From Holothuria scabra (lineage: Eukaryota; Echinodermata; Holothuroidea; Aspidochirotida; Holothuriidae): a DNA stretch of 64,000 nucleotides. Positions 26,360 to 39,741 of this stretch are shown in pieces; positions within the stretch are counted from its first letter, which is position 1; the number at the start of each line of letters is the position of its first letter. The position numbers were made by a program, and so were the translations under genes. The stretch spans positions 30,445,884-30,509,883 of the forward strand of contig CM074200.1 of the NCBI GenBank assembly GCA_037179385.1. Direction: 5' to 3'. The notes below the pieces were generated by a model. It was given only the letters and a program-made list of their open reading frames with translations, was not told the origin of the DNA and did not search any database.

Positions 26360-26822
26360 CGTGTTCCCACTTGATCCTGCGAGATGGATCTTGATCGAGG
26401 TAGATCAACATTAATTACCTTGATCCAGAGTTGCGTTACCATTTGAGTCAGCGAGGTAGATCAACTTGCGATAAGGTCACCAAAGTTTAAAACTCGTATT
26501 ACATTGGGTTACGAGATAATGATAAATAAATTAATAAATAAACCGGAGATCCGGGCTCACTTGATCTACCGATTGTGTTCCCATTACAAATTTTGACCCA
26601 GTGGGGATGATCTGATCTACCCCGGTACGTTGATCAAAATCGATGGATCTTGATCTGCGTTCCCATTAGAGTTTGATCAGATCAAGATCCACCTCCAAAG
26701 ATCAACAGTGAGCCACAACTGGAAAAAAGGCCGTGGCCGGCTAGACTTGAACCAATAGGTTGGAAACTGGGCTGTAAGACTCTTATTTAACAAACTAACT
26801 ACATGGATCAAGTGGGAACACG
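26360..26822. mobile_element. Non-autonomous DNA transposon with 18-bp TIRs
   Basis: CGTGTTCCCACTTGATCC at the left end is exactly inverted as GGATCAAGTGGGAACACG at the right end, 463 bp overall. The interior is full of GATC-centred motifs (GATCTACC, TTGATC, GATCAAGATCC) in both orientations near the two ends, like subterminal transposase-binding repeats. There is no transposase ORF. The superfamily is uncertain because no clear target duplication stands out. Confidence 0.75.
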
Positions 26823-27640
26823 ACTAAAGTCAGGTGCGGCCATCTACTGACAGGCTATAAGCGCAGATAGCTAATCCTCTTTATCAGTTAGCTTCTGTTC
26901 GGTCAAATCTTGCTATCAGTGCTGATAGTGGTGTTGGTAGCGTCGTCAACGCTTCTGTGGTGCCGCTCCAGGACTATGAAAATTAAATTCATGCTATTTA
27001 TTTCGTGACGTCACATTGAGAGAGAGAATTTATCAGACTGCCGCTGCCCGATAAAAAAGTATGTCGGTGTGACATCACGAAGAAAAACCAGTTGGCATGT
27101 TATTTTCATAGACATCAGATGCAAATCATATATTTACACTGATTGACAAATTTTGGGCTCGGAGAAGATTTTTACAAAAACAAACCAAAAAAAAAAAAAA
27201 CCCTACAAAAACAAAACAAAAAAGGGGGATCGGAATCCGAATTAAATTCGTTGAAGTGTGACTGCCGCTTATTATTTACAATTAATTAATTACAACAAGC
27301 TTACCAACCATCCCAGGATCGACAGGCTAAAGTCATGTATTTCCCACCAATTTTTATGCATTTATCAATTGCAAGACGAGGCCTCTGGCCCTGGGCAGTT
27401 GTTAGTCAAAATAATGTGCGTCATATTCCTCCTAGTCATGTTTCTCCAAATGTTGCATCAAAGCAATCTAGATGCGGCATTGGTGCGTCTTATTCAACAG
27501 GGAACGTGCGCCAGAGTCTATTAAATGTTGGGTTAATTGCGTTTAATTGAGAGGTACGTCAATGCACCAACATGTTTGGCGTAGCCAAACAAATATGGAC
27601 TTACCATGTCCGGGGCGGCCAGAGGCAGATCTTACAACTG

Positions 27641-28203
27641 AAGTGTACCTCGAGTCAAAAAATTCAAAAATTTATACATTAAAGAGCATGAAAAGTGAAC
27701 TCTAACAGTCCAACTCCTATCTTCATAGGACATTCCTGCTCTAAGATATAAAATGTTGAAGTTTGTTTACTTAAAACAAATTTTTTCTTTGGGCAATAAT
27801 TTGTGACTTTCTTGTTGTACAACTCAAATTACCTGCTTTGTTTCCCTTTAAAATTAAAAATGTTTCCATAACGTTGAACACTTCCTGTTTGCTTGCACAG
27901 CATGTTGCACAGAGGGGGGCTTAATTAATAACATCACCTCATAAGAGTAAGAGTGATATCACACCTTGGCACAAGGTGCAAGAACTTTCAGAAAAACAAA
28001 GAAATACAAAGATTGTTATTTGAGAAGTACAACAATGACATCACAAATTATTGAGCAATGTACCATTTCAAGTTGAGCGAATAAATTTCAACAGTTTATA
28101 TCTCAGCTCAGGAATGTCCTATGAAGATGGGAGTTGGACTATTAGAATTTATTGTCGTGTTCTTTAACTGTATATTTTTGAATTTTTGACTTGAGGTACA
28201 CTT
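27641..28203. mobile_element. Foldback DNA element, copy 1
   Basis: It starts AAGTGTACCTCGAGTCAAAA and ends in the inverse TTTTGACTTGAGGTACACTT. The symmetry continues inward: GTCCAACTCCTATCTTCATAGGAC is mirrored by GTCCTATGAAGATGGGAGTTGGAC, and the stretches on either side of the centre are also related. No ORF. A second, partial copy is at 36935-37449. Confidence 0.78.
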
Positions 28204-28468
28204 TAATAATTGCATTACCACCATTTTAATCACAAATCATAACACAATTAGGGGTTAGAGAAGTGTCTTGATATCTGTTTGATTGATTATTTGAGGTGAG
28301 ATCGTGATATTTACTCCAAAAAGGAAGAAATGTTAAAAGGACGTGGACCAGATTGAACATGACCCATGCTGACTCTTTCTCCTCTTTATTTTTTTTATTT
28401 GTTTTTGTTTTTAGGTCCGTTCTTTTTTGTATTTTGATGTATTTTACTGTTTCACTTCCATTTGATAT

Positions 28469-28971
28469 TGTTACGGCTTGGTCGCAATACAAACCAATAA
28501 CAGCAAAAGACCACAGAAGAGCGAGATTAAAATGAACAACCTAATTACTATTCACCTCTTACTTCCTTAAATTTACAACAATTAATCTTAAATCTACTTA
28601 CAATCTTTTACAGCTTAAGGTATCACTCTTTGTCCAAGGGGTAGTGTTGTTAGCGTCGATTGTACAGCAGCACAGCGTAGGACTCTGTTCCGCGAAGGCA
28701 GGATGAAGACTATAGTGATCGGTAAATGGCGACACAATTACAGCGTTAAGCGGCGAAGAAGGCGTCTGGTCTCTGTATTATCTGTGTATCTTCTGTTCAC
28801 TTCTCTCTTCTCACACTTCTTGCATGACCTTTATATGCCTGGTAGTTCTTCCAGAAAAGTCTAGAACTTACTCTTATGGAAACGTCTCGTTTGATCTCGT
28901 ACAAAACAAACAGCGAACGTTCTGGGCTCAGTAACCCATAACCACAAGTTGGCTATTATTAGGCCATTACA
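28469..28971 (-). repeat. Possible solo LTR
   Basis: A block bounded by TGTTACGG and CCATTACA (TG...CA) has an internal TTTATATGC that could be a promoter TATA on either strand. It is of LTR-like size (about 500 bp) and has no coding capacity. I found no second copy in the window and no matching target duplication, so this stays tentative. Confidence 0.3.
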
Positions 28972-31900
28972 TCATACAGTAGTTTCCAGTAGGTGATCGT
29001 ACATTCTCGTAACTGTGCAAATGTTCTCTGGGGTCAGTCAAGCCTCGCAGTAAGCGTTAATGAGGCCTGTGACGTCATCCTCTAAAATGGAAACTCCGCC
29101 CACAAGAGAAAATCATGAGTTTCGCAGAATAGGTACCTAACATGCTGGGGGAACTTCAAGCTTCTGAATAATGCATAAAAAGGCGTTCCTTGTTGCTGTA
29201 TCCTTGGTCATTTGAAATCTGAAAGCCTTTTCTTTACTAAAAATATCGTGAGGTATTGTTTCTTTCGCAATTTCACAGAGAAATTTTCCATCAAAAACAG
29301 GTCAACTTTTGGTGGGGTTTTTTGACTGGCCTCAAATTTTGCGAATACCTGACCGTATTCAGGATCATTGGGGTGTAAAACTTCCAAAATCGAGTGTTTG
29401 AGACATAAAGCTAACTACTGATACCTATTACACTACGAGCAAAACAACTAAATAGTCGCAACGAACCTTTTTTGCAAGTTGGAATTTTGCCCTTTTTGGC
29501 CACGTAGAGCATCGCACAAAGCGTTAACGTTATGGTTAACATATGGTAACATATGGTAAGCTATTGTCATTGTCTTTTGATTCTAGGCTGCTAACTACGA
29601 TACTATTTTAGTCATTATGTCAAGTAATAAAGTGAATTTTAAAACGACTGATAGGCCATTTTAAGGTTTTAAACCACTAACAAATAACAGTAAAATTTTA
29701 CAGACAGGCCTAGTCTATACTAGGCCTTGGCCTATGCATTGCTTAAACTGCACACTATGGTACATAGTGAATGTATGAATGTGTACTGATGATCTGTGAT
29801 CATCATATACTACTTTACTAGTCCTTCCTTGCTGTATGAGTAAGTTTTCATTTTAGAAAAAAGCTTGTAAAAAATTTTAAGAGGCCTGTAGCACAAAATT
29901 ATTGTGTCATATGCACCTCGTGAGTTGAATCGGGAGCAATGTACAGTACCAACGATGAAGATGAAGAACCAAAATAAGCAAATTAGTGTTACACTTACAG
30001 GTATTGCAGTCTACATGAAACAATTGATATAGGCCCTATAGCCATTTATTTACACATACACTTTACCAACCTGTCAGTTCTTTCATATGGTTTTACCAGA
30101 CAAAGTCAAGAATTTTTAAAAGGAAAATGACTTGAGGAATATACTTAGAGTATATGGAATGCGCACCTATAAGAGCTCCATCAGTTTCAGGATTTTTTGT
30201 TTATTATTTTGCCTGGGCCATTGTTCTCAGTTTTCTTACTTACCGTATTTTTGTACTGTTGTGCTGAATCATATTTCTACACAAATGAATTAACTGTGCC
30301 TTATAGTTCTCAGCCTGTTCCTGTTGAAATGTAATTGCTAGTTATAGCCTACACCTACTAGTGCTCTAGGCCCATTTGGGGGTTAAGGTCAAGATTAGAG
30401 CTTGCATTGCTATATACCCTTTTCTTGTATAATGGCACAAATGGGATTCTGAGTCAGTGTATCCTAGAGGACAATTTTTCTCTACAAAAGCAAAATGCCA
30501 ATTTACTGACTTAAGAATTTTGGTTGTGCACTTGTGTCCTGTATCATCAGCTGTTAATTCTGATGGATGAAATCTCATATGTTCTTCTGAGACTGCCTTC
30601 TCATTTGAAGTATAAACTGTTGTCATTTTACACCACTAACTGAGCAGAGGAGAGATGAATAATGTAGCAATCGCCCCATCATATAGTAATGGCATATTAA
30701 AGTCAAAGTTTTTGTCACTAACTTGAATTAACTTGATGGCCTGTTGTTACCTTGGACTCTCAGTTGATATGTCTCCAGTTGTGCATGGGGGTGGGGGTTG
30801 TGTACTGAGTACCCAGTTCCCTAAAAAAAACTTACGACCCACCCAGTTCCACATGCTGTTCACAACTTACATTACTAAACAAAGTGGATAAGGACTGGCT
30901 GTATAGCGTAAATGACCCCAGAGTTCACTAACAAGCCTGACAAGAGATGATACATTCCAATATCCCTCCATTTTACCTCTTTATTGTCTAGTTTAATGCC
31001 ACAATTTTTCTGTCATGTTATTGTTTGCAATAATTTATGAGTCTAGTACAATAACTGTGATTTCCTGATTGTATAATCGTGCAAAGTGTATGGCCATGTA
31101 TGTCAAAAGGTTACCATGAGTCGGTCAATTAATAGGTGTTGTACATCGTGCCGTACCTTGTATAACACTGTGGTGATCGACTCAAGGTACTGACGTACTT
31201 AAGATACAATCACTATAACCCTTGCATCGGTAGCCACTTAATCGTTACAAGGTTTTCAAAAATTGACTCTCAATGTAATTTTCCTGCTATATATATATGT
31301 AAATCAAACGTAAAGGAAGACTCGACGAGGTTAACATGATTACTACTTACGTGGAGGATATTTTCTCGCTCGGTGTAGTTCGCGCAACTAATGCAAACAC
31401 CTCAGTACGGGAAATTGGGCTTTTTACATACGGTGCAAGGCAGTGTCAATACCTGCTCTAAACTTTGCTAATACCTGACCGTATTCAGAAATATTTCATG
31501 GTAATGTTAGATTTTTTAGGTGAATAAGGAAATTTCTGATGTACCCTCTTTCTGGCATACCGTGCCCGGCCAAAAAACTTGTTTTCGAGAAAAAACCAAA
31601 TTTTCCGTACAGAATGAAAACTGTTTTTACGAGTTCAAAAAATCGTCTCAAATTCATTGCTTTGTGTATAAAATACTTCAAAAATGTTGCGAAACTATCG
31701 GAAAATGTGTTCTCTATTAATTTTAATGATGATTTTGTAAGATTATGTGTTTTTCATGTCGAAATTTGGATTTGAAAACAGTTAGTTTTTGCTAATTATA
31801 TACGCAAAGGCTGTGTCGTCATGCATACTCAAATTAGAAAAGAAGCGACTTTTGGTGGCTGTGCAGACTGGCTGGGGTTATCCGTTGAATATGCTCGAGA

Positions 31901-32740
31901 GACAACACCGATGCTAGCACTTTCTAGAACTTTCCACTCGCTCGCCCGTGGATTCAATCTGGTTGATGTCGTCTCGTAACAATATATTTTTAATCGAAGC
32001 CACAGCTTTGATTGTAGGAATTGCTCGTTCAGTCACGTGTTTTCGTGCCTTCGTAAGCGGTCGGTGCGGATGAATATGAAATCATGTTCCGTTTGGATTC
32101 GTATTTCAATCCCGAGCTGTTCGTTCGTACAATGGAACAGCTGCGCAGTCATGTTAAGTTGTTCCGTATAGGGGGATTTTCAACAAAGTTTAACTATTTC
32201 TATATATAATGGGATTTGCTCGAAAAACTCCTGTATAGTAAAGTGGTAATGTGCAAATAAAGAAGTAGTTCCACATTCAAAGGTATTGTTCTGCATTGAA
32301 GGCTTCCTCTCTGGTTGAAAAAAAGTGTAAATATAGTTTGAAAACAATTTATACCGTTCAGGGATTTCAAAATAAATTTCAAAGGTTGCATTTTCCAACA
32401 TATGCCACTTTGTTTTGTCGGAACTGCTTCATCAAGCAACTTCGTCGACCGTACTCATTTCAATGTAAGCAATTCGCAAGTCCACTAACTTACGTTCATG
32501 CATAAACGCATGCAGCTAGCTATATAGTGTACGTATACTGTGTCGTTAACGTGATGGCGACAGTAACTAAGGCCAGGGAACGATCCACCAATTTTAAGGT
32601 ATTCAATTTGTCGTTCATTTCATCACCCTGTATGGGTTGTTAATGGCTTCTCTATTGTATTTTCAATGTTTGAAACAAAGGAAAAGACTGCCTACCCACG
32701 GTTGTCGTAGTTCTCAGTAAAGGACTAACGTTATGCATCG

Positions 32741-32789
32741 ACGGTCGCGTAGTTGCTCCCTATACATTTGTATAGGAAGCAATTACGCG
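32741..32789. repeat. Short inverted repeat
   Basis: GTCGCGTAGTTGCTCCCTAT is mirrored by ATAGGAAGCAATTACGCGAC around CATTTGT. The flanks share GTTGTCGTAGT and AGTCCT strings, suggesting a small foldback element spanning about 32690-32850. Confidence 0.6.
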
Positions 32790-32975
32790 ACTCTCCATAC
32801 ATACTCTAGTCCTTAAGGCTTCACTGAGGACAAAAGTTGTCGTAGTCTTACCCAAACACAGTTACGAAGGCCTAAAGCTAAACGTTGCAGAACAAAACAA
32901 CTCTTACATTAACACTTAGTCGTGTCCTAGTGCAAAAGGTGCGCTCAGGGTATATAGGACTAGACACTGCAGATA

Positions 32976-33185
32976 CAATCTTGGACAAAATAATTTGTTG
33001 GGACACCCTGCTCCCCCTTCTATTCCAGTGTTGGTTGACCACTGTTATGCAGTTCACGGCAAAGAAACATTCTTCCTGACACAACATTGGGAGTGGAAAA
33101 GGGGGTTGCATGTTAGCCTACTTCAACTAAAATTTACGGATAACATGTGAAGTGTCCCAACCGGCAACGGTTCTGTCCAAGATTG
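32976..33185. mobile_element. MITE copy 1 (CAATCTTGG family)
   Basis: Ends CAATCTTGGACAAAA and CTGTCCAAGATTG are inverted repeats, with the subterminal GTTGGGACAC mirrored by GTGTCCCAAC. 210 bp, no ORF. A TA precedes the left end, which could fit a Tc1/mariner-type TA target, but the right flank is TC. Confidence 0.75.
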
Positions 33186-33189
33186 TCCG

Positions 33190-34110
33190 AGAATTTCGAG
33201 AAGTCAGATAGGTGCACTGCCACCAGTTAGAAGTTACGCTTTGCTTATGGTTATTTGGTTATTTTATGACAGGTAAATGATATGCTGGTCATTACATGGA
33301 AGTATTTCCTGGACCGGATTTAGCTTGTGGAGTCCTGGACCCAGATTATTTTGGACCCTTTTCACAAATGTTGGGAGGGACCTACATGAGAGGACCCTGG
33401 AACTAAGCCCAAGCAAATACCACCAGAAATGGCCGGAATACTTCAATCTTCTGCCACATACGTTCTTTTGAGCAAAGGGACATTAATGATATTGTCCCAC
33501 TTGCTTTGCCTATTTTAATTCAGAGATATGGTTGTGCCCGGCCTACCTGCCACCTTGACGAGGTTGGGATGTAGGCTTAGTTAAAACCAAGTCTACCATT
33601 GGTTTGGAAAGCAACTTTCAGCTAAAAATGTTGAGAAACTGCTTCGGTTGAAAGAAGGCATAACAAATTTGTTACCAGTTGTAATACAACATGAAAAATA
33701 CAGCCTGAGATGCAAAATTGGCTGCAAAATGTGTTCCAAACCAACCGTACCTAACAATCTACCAAAGTTATGAAAGAAAGTCTGGCTTGCAGAGTTACTT
33801 TAACAATCTTATGGTAGATCGTGGCCCCTTTTCAATAAATTTCTCGTCTCCAACTATCAGTTTGAAAAAGAATGACTCTTCCATCCAGGAAGAGAATTAT
33901 TCCACTTGTTGCGACTGTTGATTTGTGCGTCTAAACAACATTGCATACTTTTGGTTTGTAATGAAATTTATCCTATGGTCGCCCTTAATTTGTTAAAAAT
34001 CCTCAAGAGTATAGTTGGCTTCTGGTAAAGGTCTTAAACAACCTTAGAACACTCAAAAAAATAAACGTTTTTATTGAATTCGGTGTCAAAAATGTATCTC
34101 TTGGGACCCA
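33190..34110. repeat. Core shared with 45320-45990, between two MITEs
   Basis: Ordered similarity to the other core includes GAATTTCG(A/G)GAAGT, TTGACGAG, GTCTACCATT, TTGCTTCGGTT-like strings and ATGGTAGATCGTGGC(C/G)C. It ends with the TCTCGTCTCC and CAGTTTG region. Both cores are flanked by the same MITE family, so MITE-core-MITE is a repeated unit. Confidence 0.65.
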
Positions 34111-34112
34111 GA

Positions 34113-34306
34113 CAATCTTGGACAATAACTTGTTGGGACACTCTGCTCTCCCTTCCAATGTTGACCACTGTTATGCTGTTCAGGGCAAAGAATCATGTTC
34201 TTCTTGACGCAACATTGGGAGGGGTAAAGGGACTTTAATGTTGGCCTACTTCAACTAAAATTGACAAATAAAATGTAAAGTGTCCCAACAGTTTTGTCCA
34301 AGATTG
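34113..34306. mobile_element. MITE copy 2 (CAATCTTGG family)
   Basis: CAATCTTGGAC and GTTGGGACAC at the left end are mirrored by GTGTCCCAACAGTTTTGTCC and AAGATTG at the right. 194 bp, no ORF. Confidence 0.78.
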
Positions 34307-35351
34307 TAGTCTACTGCTTGTTAGGAAAGTCAAGTAAGTCTAGGGTCAATACTTTTGCATAGCGCTAGGCCAATTTGTCACCACAAATAGTGTATCACAC
34401 AGTCTCAGGCAAAGTGTAACTAGGTACAAAGATTTTGGGGCAACTCTACATCCAGAATGGGCATCTGATTAAAAATAATAGCTTATCGATATTGTTACAT
34501 CCACGTGAATACTTTCATTTAAACATCAGTGTTTAGTAGAATATTTAATTTTACTGCTTTATCTCACATAGATCTCCCCAAACAAGTTGCAAGGAACAAT
34601 GCCCCCCTTCCCCCTCCCCGGCATATGTGGGAAATATTCCACTTTTGTTGGGGAACCAGTTCCAACAATATGCTTCATTTTGTTTATAAGAAAGTCCCAA
34701 GTGTGCACGTTTTCAAGGCTTCGATTAGTACTTGCCATGCAAGTACAATTGTCTAGTTAATGTCTATTGTTAGTCTGTTATACGTCTCCGAGGAGAAAAA
34801 AGAGAATAAATAAATAAATGAATGCATGAATGGGCTAACCTGTTACATATTTAGTGGCAAACGACAAGTTGTTGGAATGTTAAAATTATGCCTACTGTTT
34901 TATTACTTTATACTTAATCAAGAAAACTATTCATCACAAGTCTTTAAATGTAAAGAATCTTGTTTGATAGGAAATTTGGTAAATTTGGATGTCATGAAAA
35001 GTATCATTTATATAGTTATGTACTTACAATTGCTTTTCTAGATGAGAAATATTTTTCGCGGTTTGTACTGCAAATAGCGTATAGCTAGAAAACTATTATA
35101 AGAGAAATAACACTGGTATTTGTTGCCAGAGAACGTTCATGTGAGAGTAAGCACTGGTCACACTAAAGCAACGAAGAATTCGGATCAGATTCTGATCAAT
35201 GAATTCGTTGTAATGTCGGACCGCCGGGCTTAATGATGACATGGTTAAACACCATAAAATAGCAGTCTTCCAAAATGACCTTTTTCCACATGAAAACCCC
35301 TTCCACTGAACTGTTGAAATAAGTTTTTCCTTCTACCTTTACTCGGTACAG

Positions 35352-35513
35352 GACCAGTCCCTGACGATTGTATGCAATGCATCTGTAACGTCGAGAGTGG
35401 TTGTACAGAGCTCGGTTGTTCATGGGATGTCTACTCCCTTTCCTGTGGTCCATACCAGATTAAAGAGGATTACTACACTGATGCTCGAGCCATAGACGAC
35501 AATCTGGGATCAG
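35352..35513 (+). CDS. i-type lysozyme, exon 2 (catalytic core)
   Basis: Bounded by the acceptor TACAG and donor GTAAAT, phase 1 on both sides. It encodes PVPDDCMQCICNVESGC, then CSWDVYSLSCGPYQIKEDYY and TDARAIDDNLGS. In i-type lysozymes the Glu of VESGC and the Asp of WDVYSLSCG are the catalytic pair that hydrolyses peptidoglycan; here they are Glu31 and Asp42 of the precursor. Six Cys fall in the expected pattern. The Cys usually found after Y(W/Y)xD is replaced by Ala. The family call is firm. Confidence 0.93.
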
Positions 35514-36062
35514 GTAAATAATGTAAATCAGAACTGAATTTGGAAATGTTTCCCGAAAGGATAATGAAATAACTGCCAAGGGAATTTTTTCCCCAAAGTG
35601 CTAATGCGTACGCCTTTCTTCTGTAAGCCTTTTCTCGGCTTCCGTACGTTCTAAATCTCCTTTGAAACTCGATGGATACCTATTACGTAACTCAATGCCT
35701 GATAAAGGTTACGAACATTTCAAAAGGGGTAAAAACTGTAAATATTTTATACATTATACTTTTTGTTCCACGACGAAGTACGTGAATAATTTATTAATTC
35801 AAAGAAATTCAAAGGAGGTAAAAATTATTTCTTTCGTCCAAAGGTACCGCCCCTGGAAGTTTAAACTATGAAGTAAAAAACTAGAAAATCTTTTAAACGA
35901 TTCATATAAAAGAAATGGTGTTCCGGATTTTCTTTTGTAAATTCCAAACAATACTTTTTTGTAGAAACAGAGGAAACAATTGTCCACGTTAAAATGATCT
36001 CGTCTGGCTCAGTCATCAAAACCAATTTCGATGAAACACACTCTAAAACACGTCAAGTCAAA

Positions 36063-36202
36063 TGGGACACGAACCGGAATCTTGCGAAATATTTGAAAAG
36101 ATTCGTTTCAAAATTGACTAGAATTGGTTAAAAATGAAACTATTCGTTTCATTTATGAGTCGAATCTAGGCAAAGATTTGACAAAGTACCGGTTCGTGCC
36201 CC
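36063..36202. repeat. Small inverted repeat element
   Basis: GGGACACGAACCGG is mirrored by CCGGTTCGTGCCCC about 110 bp away, with further partial symmetry inside (GATTCGTTTCA and GAAACTATTCG). Probably a small non-autonomous DNA element. Confidence 0.5.
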
Positions 36203-36934
36203 AGTTGATTAGATTCTATTCAAAGAAATGTTTAAAAGTGTATGGTATTGGCTTCAGACAGTGAACACTATGGAGGTCTTCGAAGAAGTTAGGTAGTACT
36301 CGTGAACCTATGCAAACTTGAAGGACCATAGTATACTTCAGCATCAAAATACACGATCCAACATATTTTTTGCAAAGGTCAATTTCGGGAAAACAAAAAA
36401 GCTAATTTTCATGTCATAAGCACACCAACCTGAAAATTAGATTTGCTGGGTCTGATTGAAACCAAACCGCCATTGAGGTTACTTTGAAAATCCGTGGTTT
36501 CCTAAATAGGCCTAGGGGAAATACAGTAAAACCCCCAGCAAATGTCTAGCTAAATGGATTCAAACTTGCGCTGCAGTAAAACGAAAATATTCTGTAGTCT
36601 GTAGGCAAACTGTTTATGTAGAGAGAAAGAGGACAGTTATAGAAGAATAAATAAACTGGGCCACAAACGGGAAATTGCTCTTTGCTATTGAGGTCTGTAC
36701 CCGTGAAGTACTTCCATTGATCATGTAACTTGAGCATCAATACCCGGGGTTGCGTCTTTAGTGGTCTGTTGCGTTTCGCTGTAGAGAGCCGTAGTTTAAC
36801 ATTTTTCAAATGACGGTGCGTGAGATCATGGAAGTACTACCTCGGATGTTACTTCCATGTTAAGATCAAGGTAGACCACAACAGTAATAATTCCGTTGCT
36901 TCTTTGTCATGACCATGTTGACAGAATTTCATTA

Positions 36935-37449
36935 AAGTGTACCACAAATCAAAAAACTAAAAAATAGGCCTAAACATTACACGACATGAAAAATGGATTC
37001 CCAGTCCAACTCCCATCTTCATAGCTTGAGCTGAGATATAAACTGTTGAAATTTATTCACTCAACTTGAAATGGTAAATTGCGCAATAACTTGTGATGTC
37101 ATTGTTGTACTACTTAAATTACAATCTTTGTATTTCTTTGTCTTTCTGAAAGTTACTGCACCTTGTACCAAGGTGTGATAGCATTCTCAATCTTATGGGG
37201 TGATGTAATTAGGCCTAATTAATGAATAATCTCTGCGAAACATGCCATGCAAGCAAACAGGAAGTGTTCAAGGTCAAAAACACATTTTTAATTTTAAAAG
37301 GAAACAAAATGCAGGTTATGTGAGTTGTACAACAAGAAAGTCACAAAGTACTGCGAAATGGACCAAATTGTTTTAAGTGAATAAACTTCAACATTTTATA
37401 TCTCAGCTCAGGAATGTCCAATGAAGATGGGAGTTAGACTGTTAGAATT
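36935..37449. mobile_element. Foldback DNA element, copy 2 (right end lost)
   Basis: Matches copy 1 over most of its length. It starts AAGTGTACCACAAATCAAAA, contains CCAACTCCCATCTTCATAG and ends near ATGAAGATGGGAGTTAGACT. The right terminal repeat seen in copy 1 is absent. It sits in intron 2, while copy 1 sits in intron 1, so exon 2 lies between them. Confidence 0.75.
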
Positions 37450-39741
37450 CCTTTAGAACAAATAAAATATTGGTAGGAACTTAGGAATAAAAATACGAAA
37501 GAAAACATCCACCACTGCTCAGCTTTCCCAGTAAGGATCGAGATAGCAGTCTGCAGGTAGTGTAAACATATGGGTGGGATAGGTTCACAATGCACATATG
37601 TGCTATACGTTAGGCAATGGCCAAGTTGCCAAGACATGCTGAGGAAAATTACATCGTAGAGAAAAACTTTACACCTAAAACTCACAAATGTATTGCAGAT
37701 TGTTGTTTGAGGGTCTTTTGCACATGCCTTTTGAATATTTTTGGTGTTCTTGACCACATGGATTTTTGTCGACCCTTGTCAGTACGAGTTCGGTCCTGCT
37801 TTATGGAGAGAATGTACTGCTAACTAGCACAAACGTATGCAGAAAGTAGTAGCTCCCTTGGTCAATCAAAGCATACATTTTCGGCTTAAATCTCTTAGTT
37901 TAGGAAGCTAGACGCTTTGTGTTTTCAATTGTTCCTAATGTCAAGAATTGTCACTGTAAAATTTATGGTCAATTTATTTATTTTTTCCACCCATTTTTCC
38001 AACCATTTGAATTCATACATTGAACGTTTTTACGAAGCTCTTTAGCTGTTCATCCGGAAGTTGTGATGAATGTGTCGTGAGTTGTGATTGGCTGAACGTA
38101 GTGGCCGTTGGTGTATGGAACCAGTTACAAAGTCTTTAACAGTTGTTGCAGTTGCAGTTGCAGTTCACCTTGTCTTCTTGGCAGGCACAGAATGTGTGCT
38201 TTTCCTTTGTTATTACGTAGTGCAAAATATAGGGGCAGTTGCAGTACCAGCGCAAAAATACGTTTGCCAAGCGCGGGGCTATTACATTACAGCTTGCATC
38301 TGCTTTACAATAGATGAAACTGAAGTGCGGCGACCGGAATTTGCAAACAGAAAACAGTTATTGCCATAAAATACAAATGGTTGTATTTTTCACGTATTGT
38401 GCTGGATATTGTGAACAGTTATGAACTGGATTCCCCCATGTCTCCAATAAAGACCAAGAAATAATTTCCTTAGGGCCGATCCCGCGACCAAGGGTCAATT
38501 TTATTTGGGCTCTAAACGGGAATGCTTGCCGGTCGGAAACCTCGTTTTGGCAGATTGTGCCAGTCGGCAATTCTGCGTGCCGGCGGGCCCGACCGGCGCC
38601 TACCGGCAGCGGCAGACCACTGTACGTGGTATGTATAATTTGCTTGTTGCAGTGCAGTGTGCAAGCAATTGCCTACTATGATTGTGTGCGTTGCTGAACA
38701 CTGTGACAAATCACTGTGTGAGCCACTGCTTGGGAACGTTTGATGACGTCACTAAAAATGGCAACAGATATTTCAAGAAAATTACTTCTAATTCCACATA
38801 TGTTTGATATGGCTTAGTTTTAAATAGCAAGCAAAATAATCATTTTGACTGCCGATGTAAGGACAAATTCCTGACCAAAGAACTTGAAAATGATAAAGCT
38901 GAAAACTTTCGCAAAAGTTGACGAAATCTGCCAGACTTTATAAGCTCTCACAGTAATGTGTGTGAGCTAAAAATTACCAAAATATTCCCACACATTGGGG
39001 GAGCCTATATAAAACAACTATTCCTCAGCCCCACCTCATAATTACTAAGTAGTCTTGCGCGTTGTCGAATTGGAAGCGCTAATTAGGACGAAATTACAAA
39101 AAGAGTTCTGGAACGTTTTCGATTGTCAGATTCTACGAGCGAACGGGAGGGTGCATACAGGGTAGCTTAAAATTTGTCCAAAATGTTGGTGGGACATTTA
39201 TCTGGTGATGCTTTTTTATAATTTTGGAATTTTCTCATTTTTTTGTTGAAAGGAACATTTGATTGCGATCAAACACTCATCTTAACGAATATTTACATTC
39301 TACGTCTAAGACTGTAAAAAGCCGATTCCTTCTGTCTGAAAAGTGACGATTTTTCAAATTTTTCCGTGCGCTCGATTCTAACTTATGGTGACGCTCTACT
39401 GAGATAGTCTTTAGCACACGGTTTCATATTTCAGCAGAGGATCTAATTGACGCCTTTAGTCAAGCTTCATATGGGTTCGTTGTAGCATAATTACCCGCAA
39501 CCTCACCCGGAAAATGTTCTCTGACCCCCCCCCCCCACACACACACACACAAGTGATCCCAGATGCGCCACTGTCGCAACTTAAGAAGAATTACCATCAT
39601 ATTGACTGTGAATGCCCCCAAAGGAGGCCGGTACTTCCCAATCGGATTCTAGTTTTACTGGTAAGTCTTGTAGGATTAGATTCCGAAAAAGTTTTTCGTT
39701 CCTTGTTTGTAGCTAATGCGCTGTTTTATCATTTCTTGTAG

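Larger units (their letters stand above)
17310..35351. other. Lysozyme intron 1 (about 18 kb)
   Basis: It runs from the GTAAGT donor to the TACAG acceptor. It contains no further lysozyme exon that I can find. It holds a 440-bp tandem duplication, a diffuse repeat field at 21-24 kb, a tRNA-like element, an A/C-rich run (about 24402-24491), a TIR element, a foldback element, a possible solo LTR and a pair of MITEs, each listed separately. The rest shows nothing I can name. Confidence 0.6.
35514..39741. other. Lysozyme intron 2 (about 4.2 kb)
   Basis: GTAAAT donor to TTGTAG acceptor. It contains the inverted repeat at 36063-36202 and the second foldback copy at 36935-37449. A 93-residue open frame at 38088-38369 has no recognisable motif and is probably chance. 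A poly-C/(CA)n run lies at about 39525-39551. Confidence 0.7.

Noticed and set aside
37434..37757. 107-residue minus-strand frame in intron 2
   Set aside because: Partly overlaps the end of a foldback repeat and shows no family motif.
38088..38369. 93-residue frame in lysozyme intron 2 with a hydrophobic stretch
   Set aside because: Low complexity from a CAGTTG repeat, no motif, overlaps another frame of similar length; likely chance.
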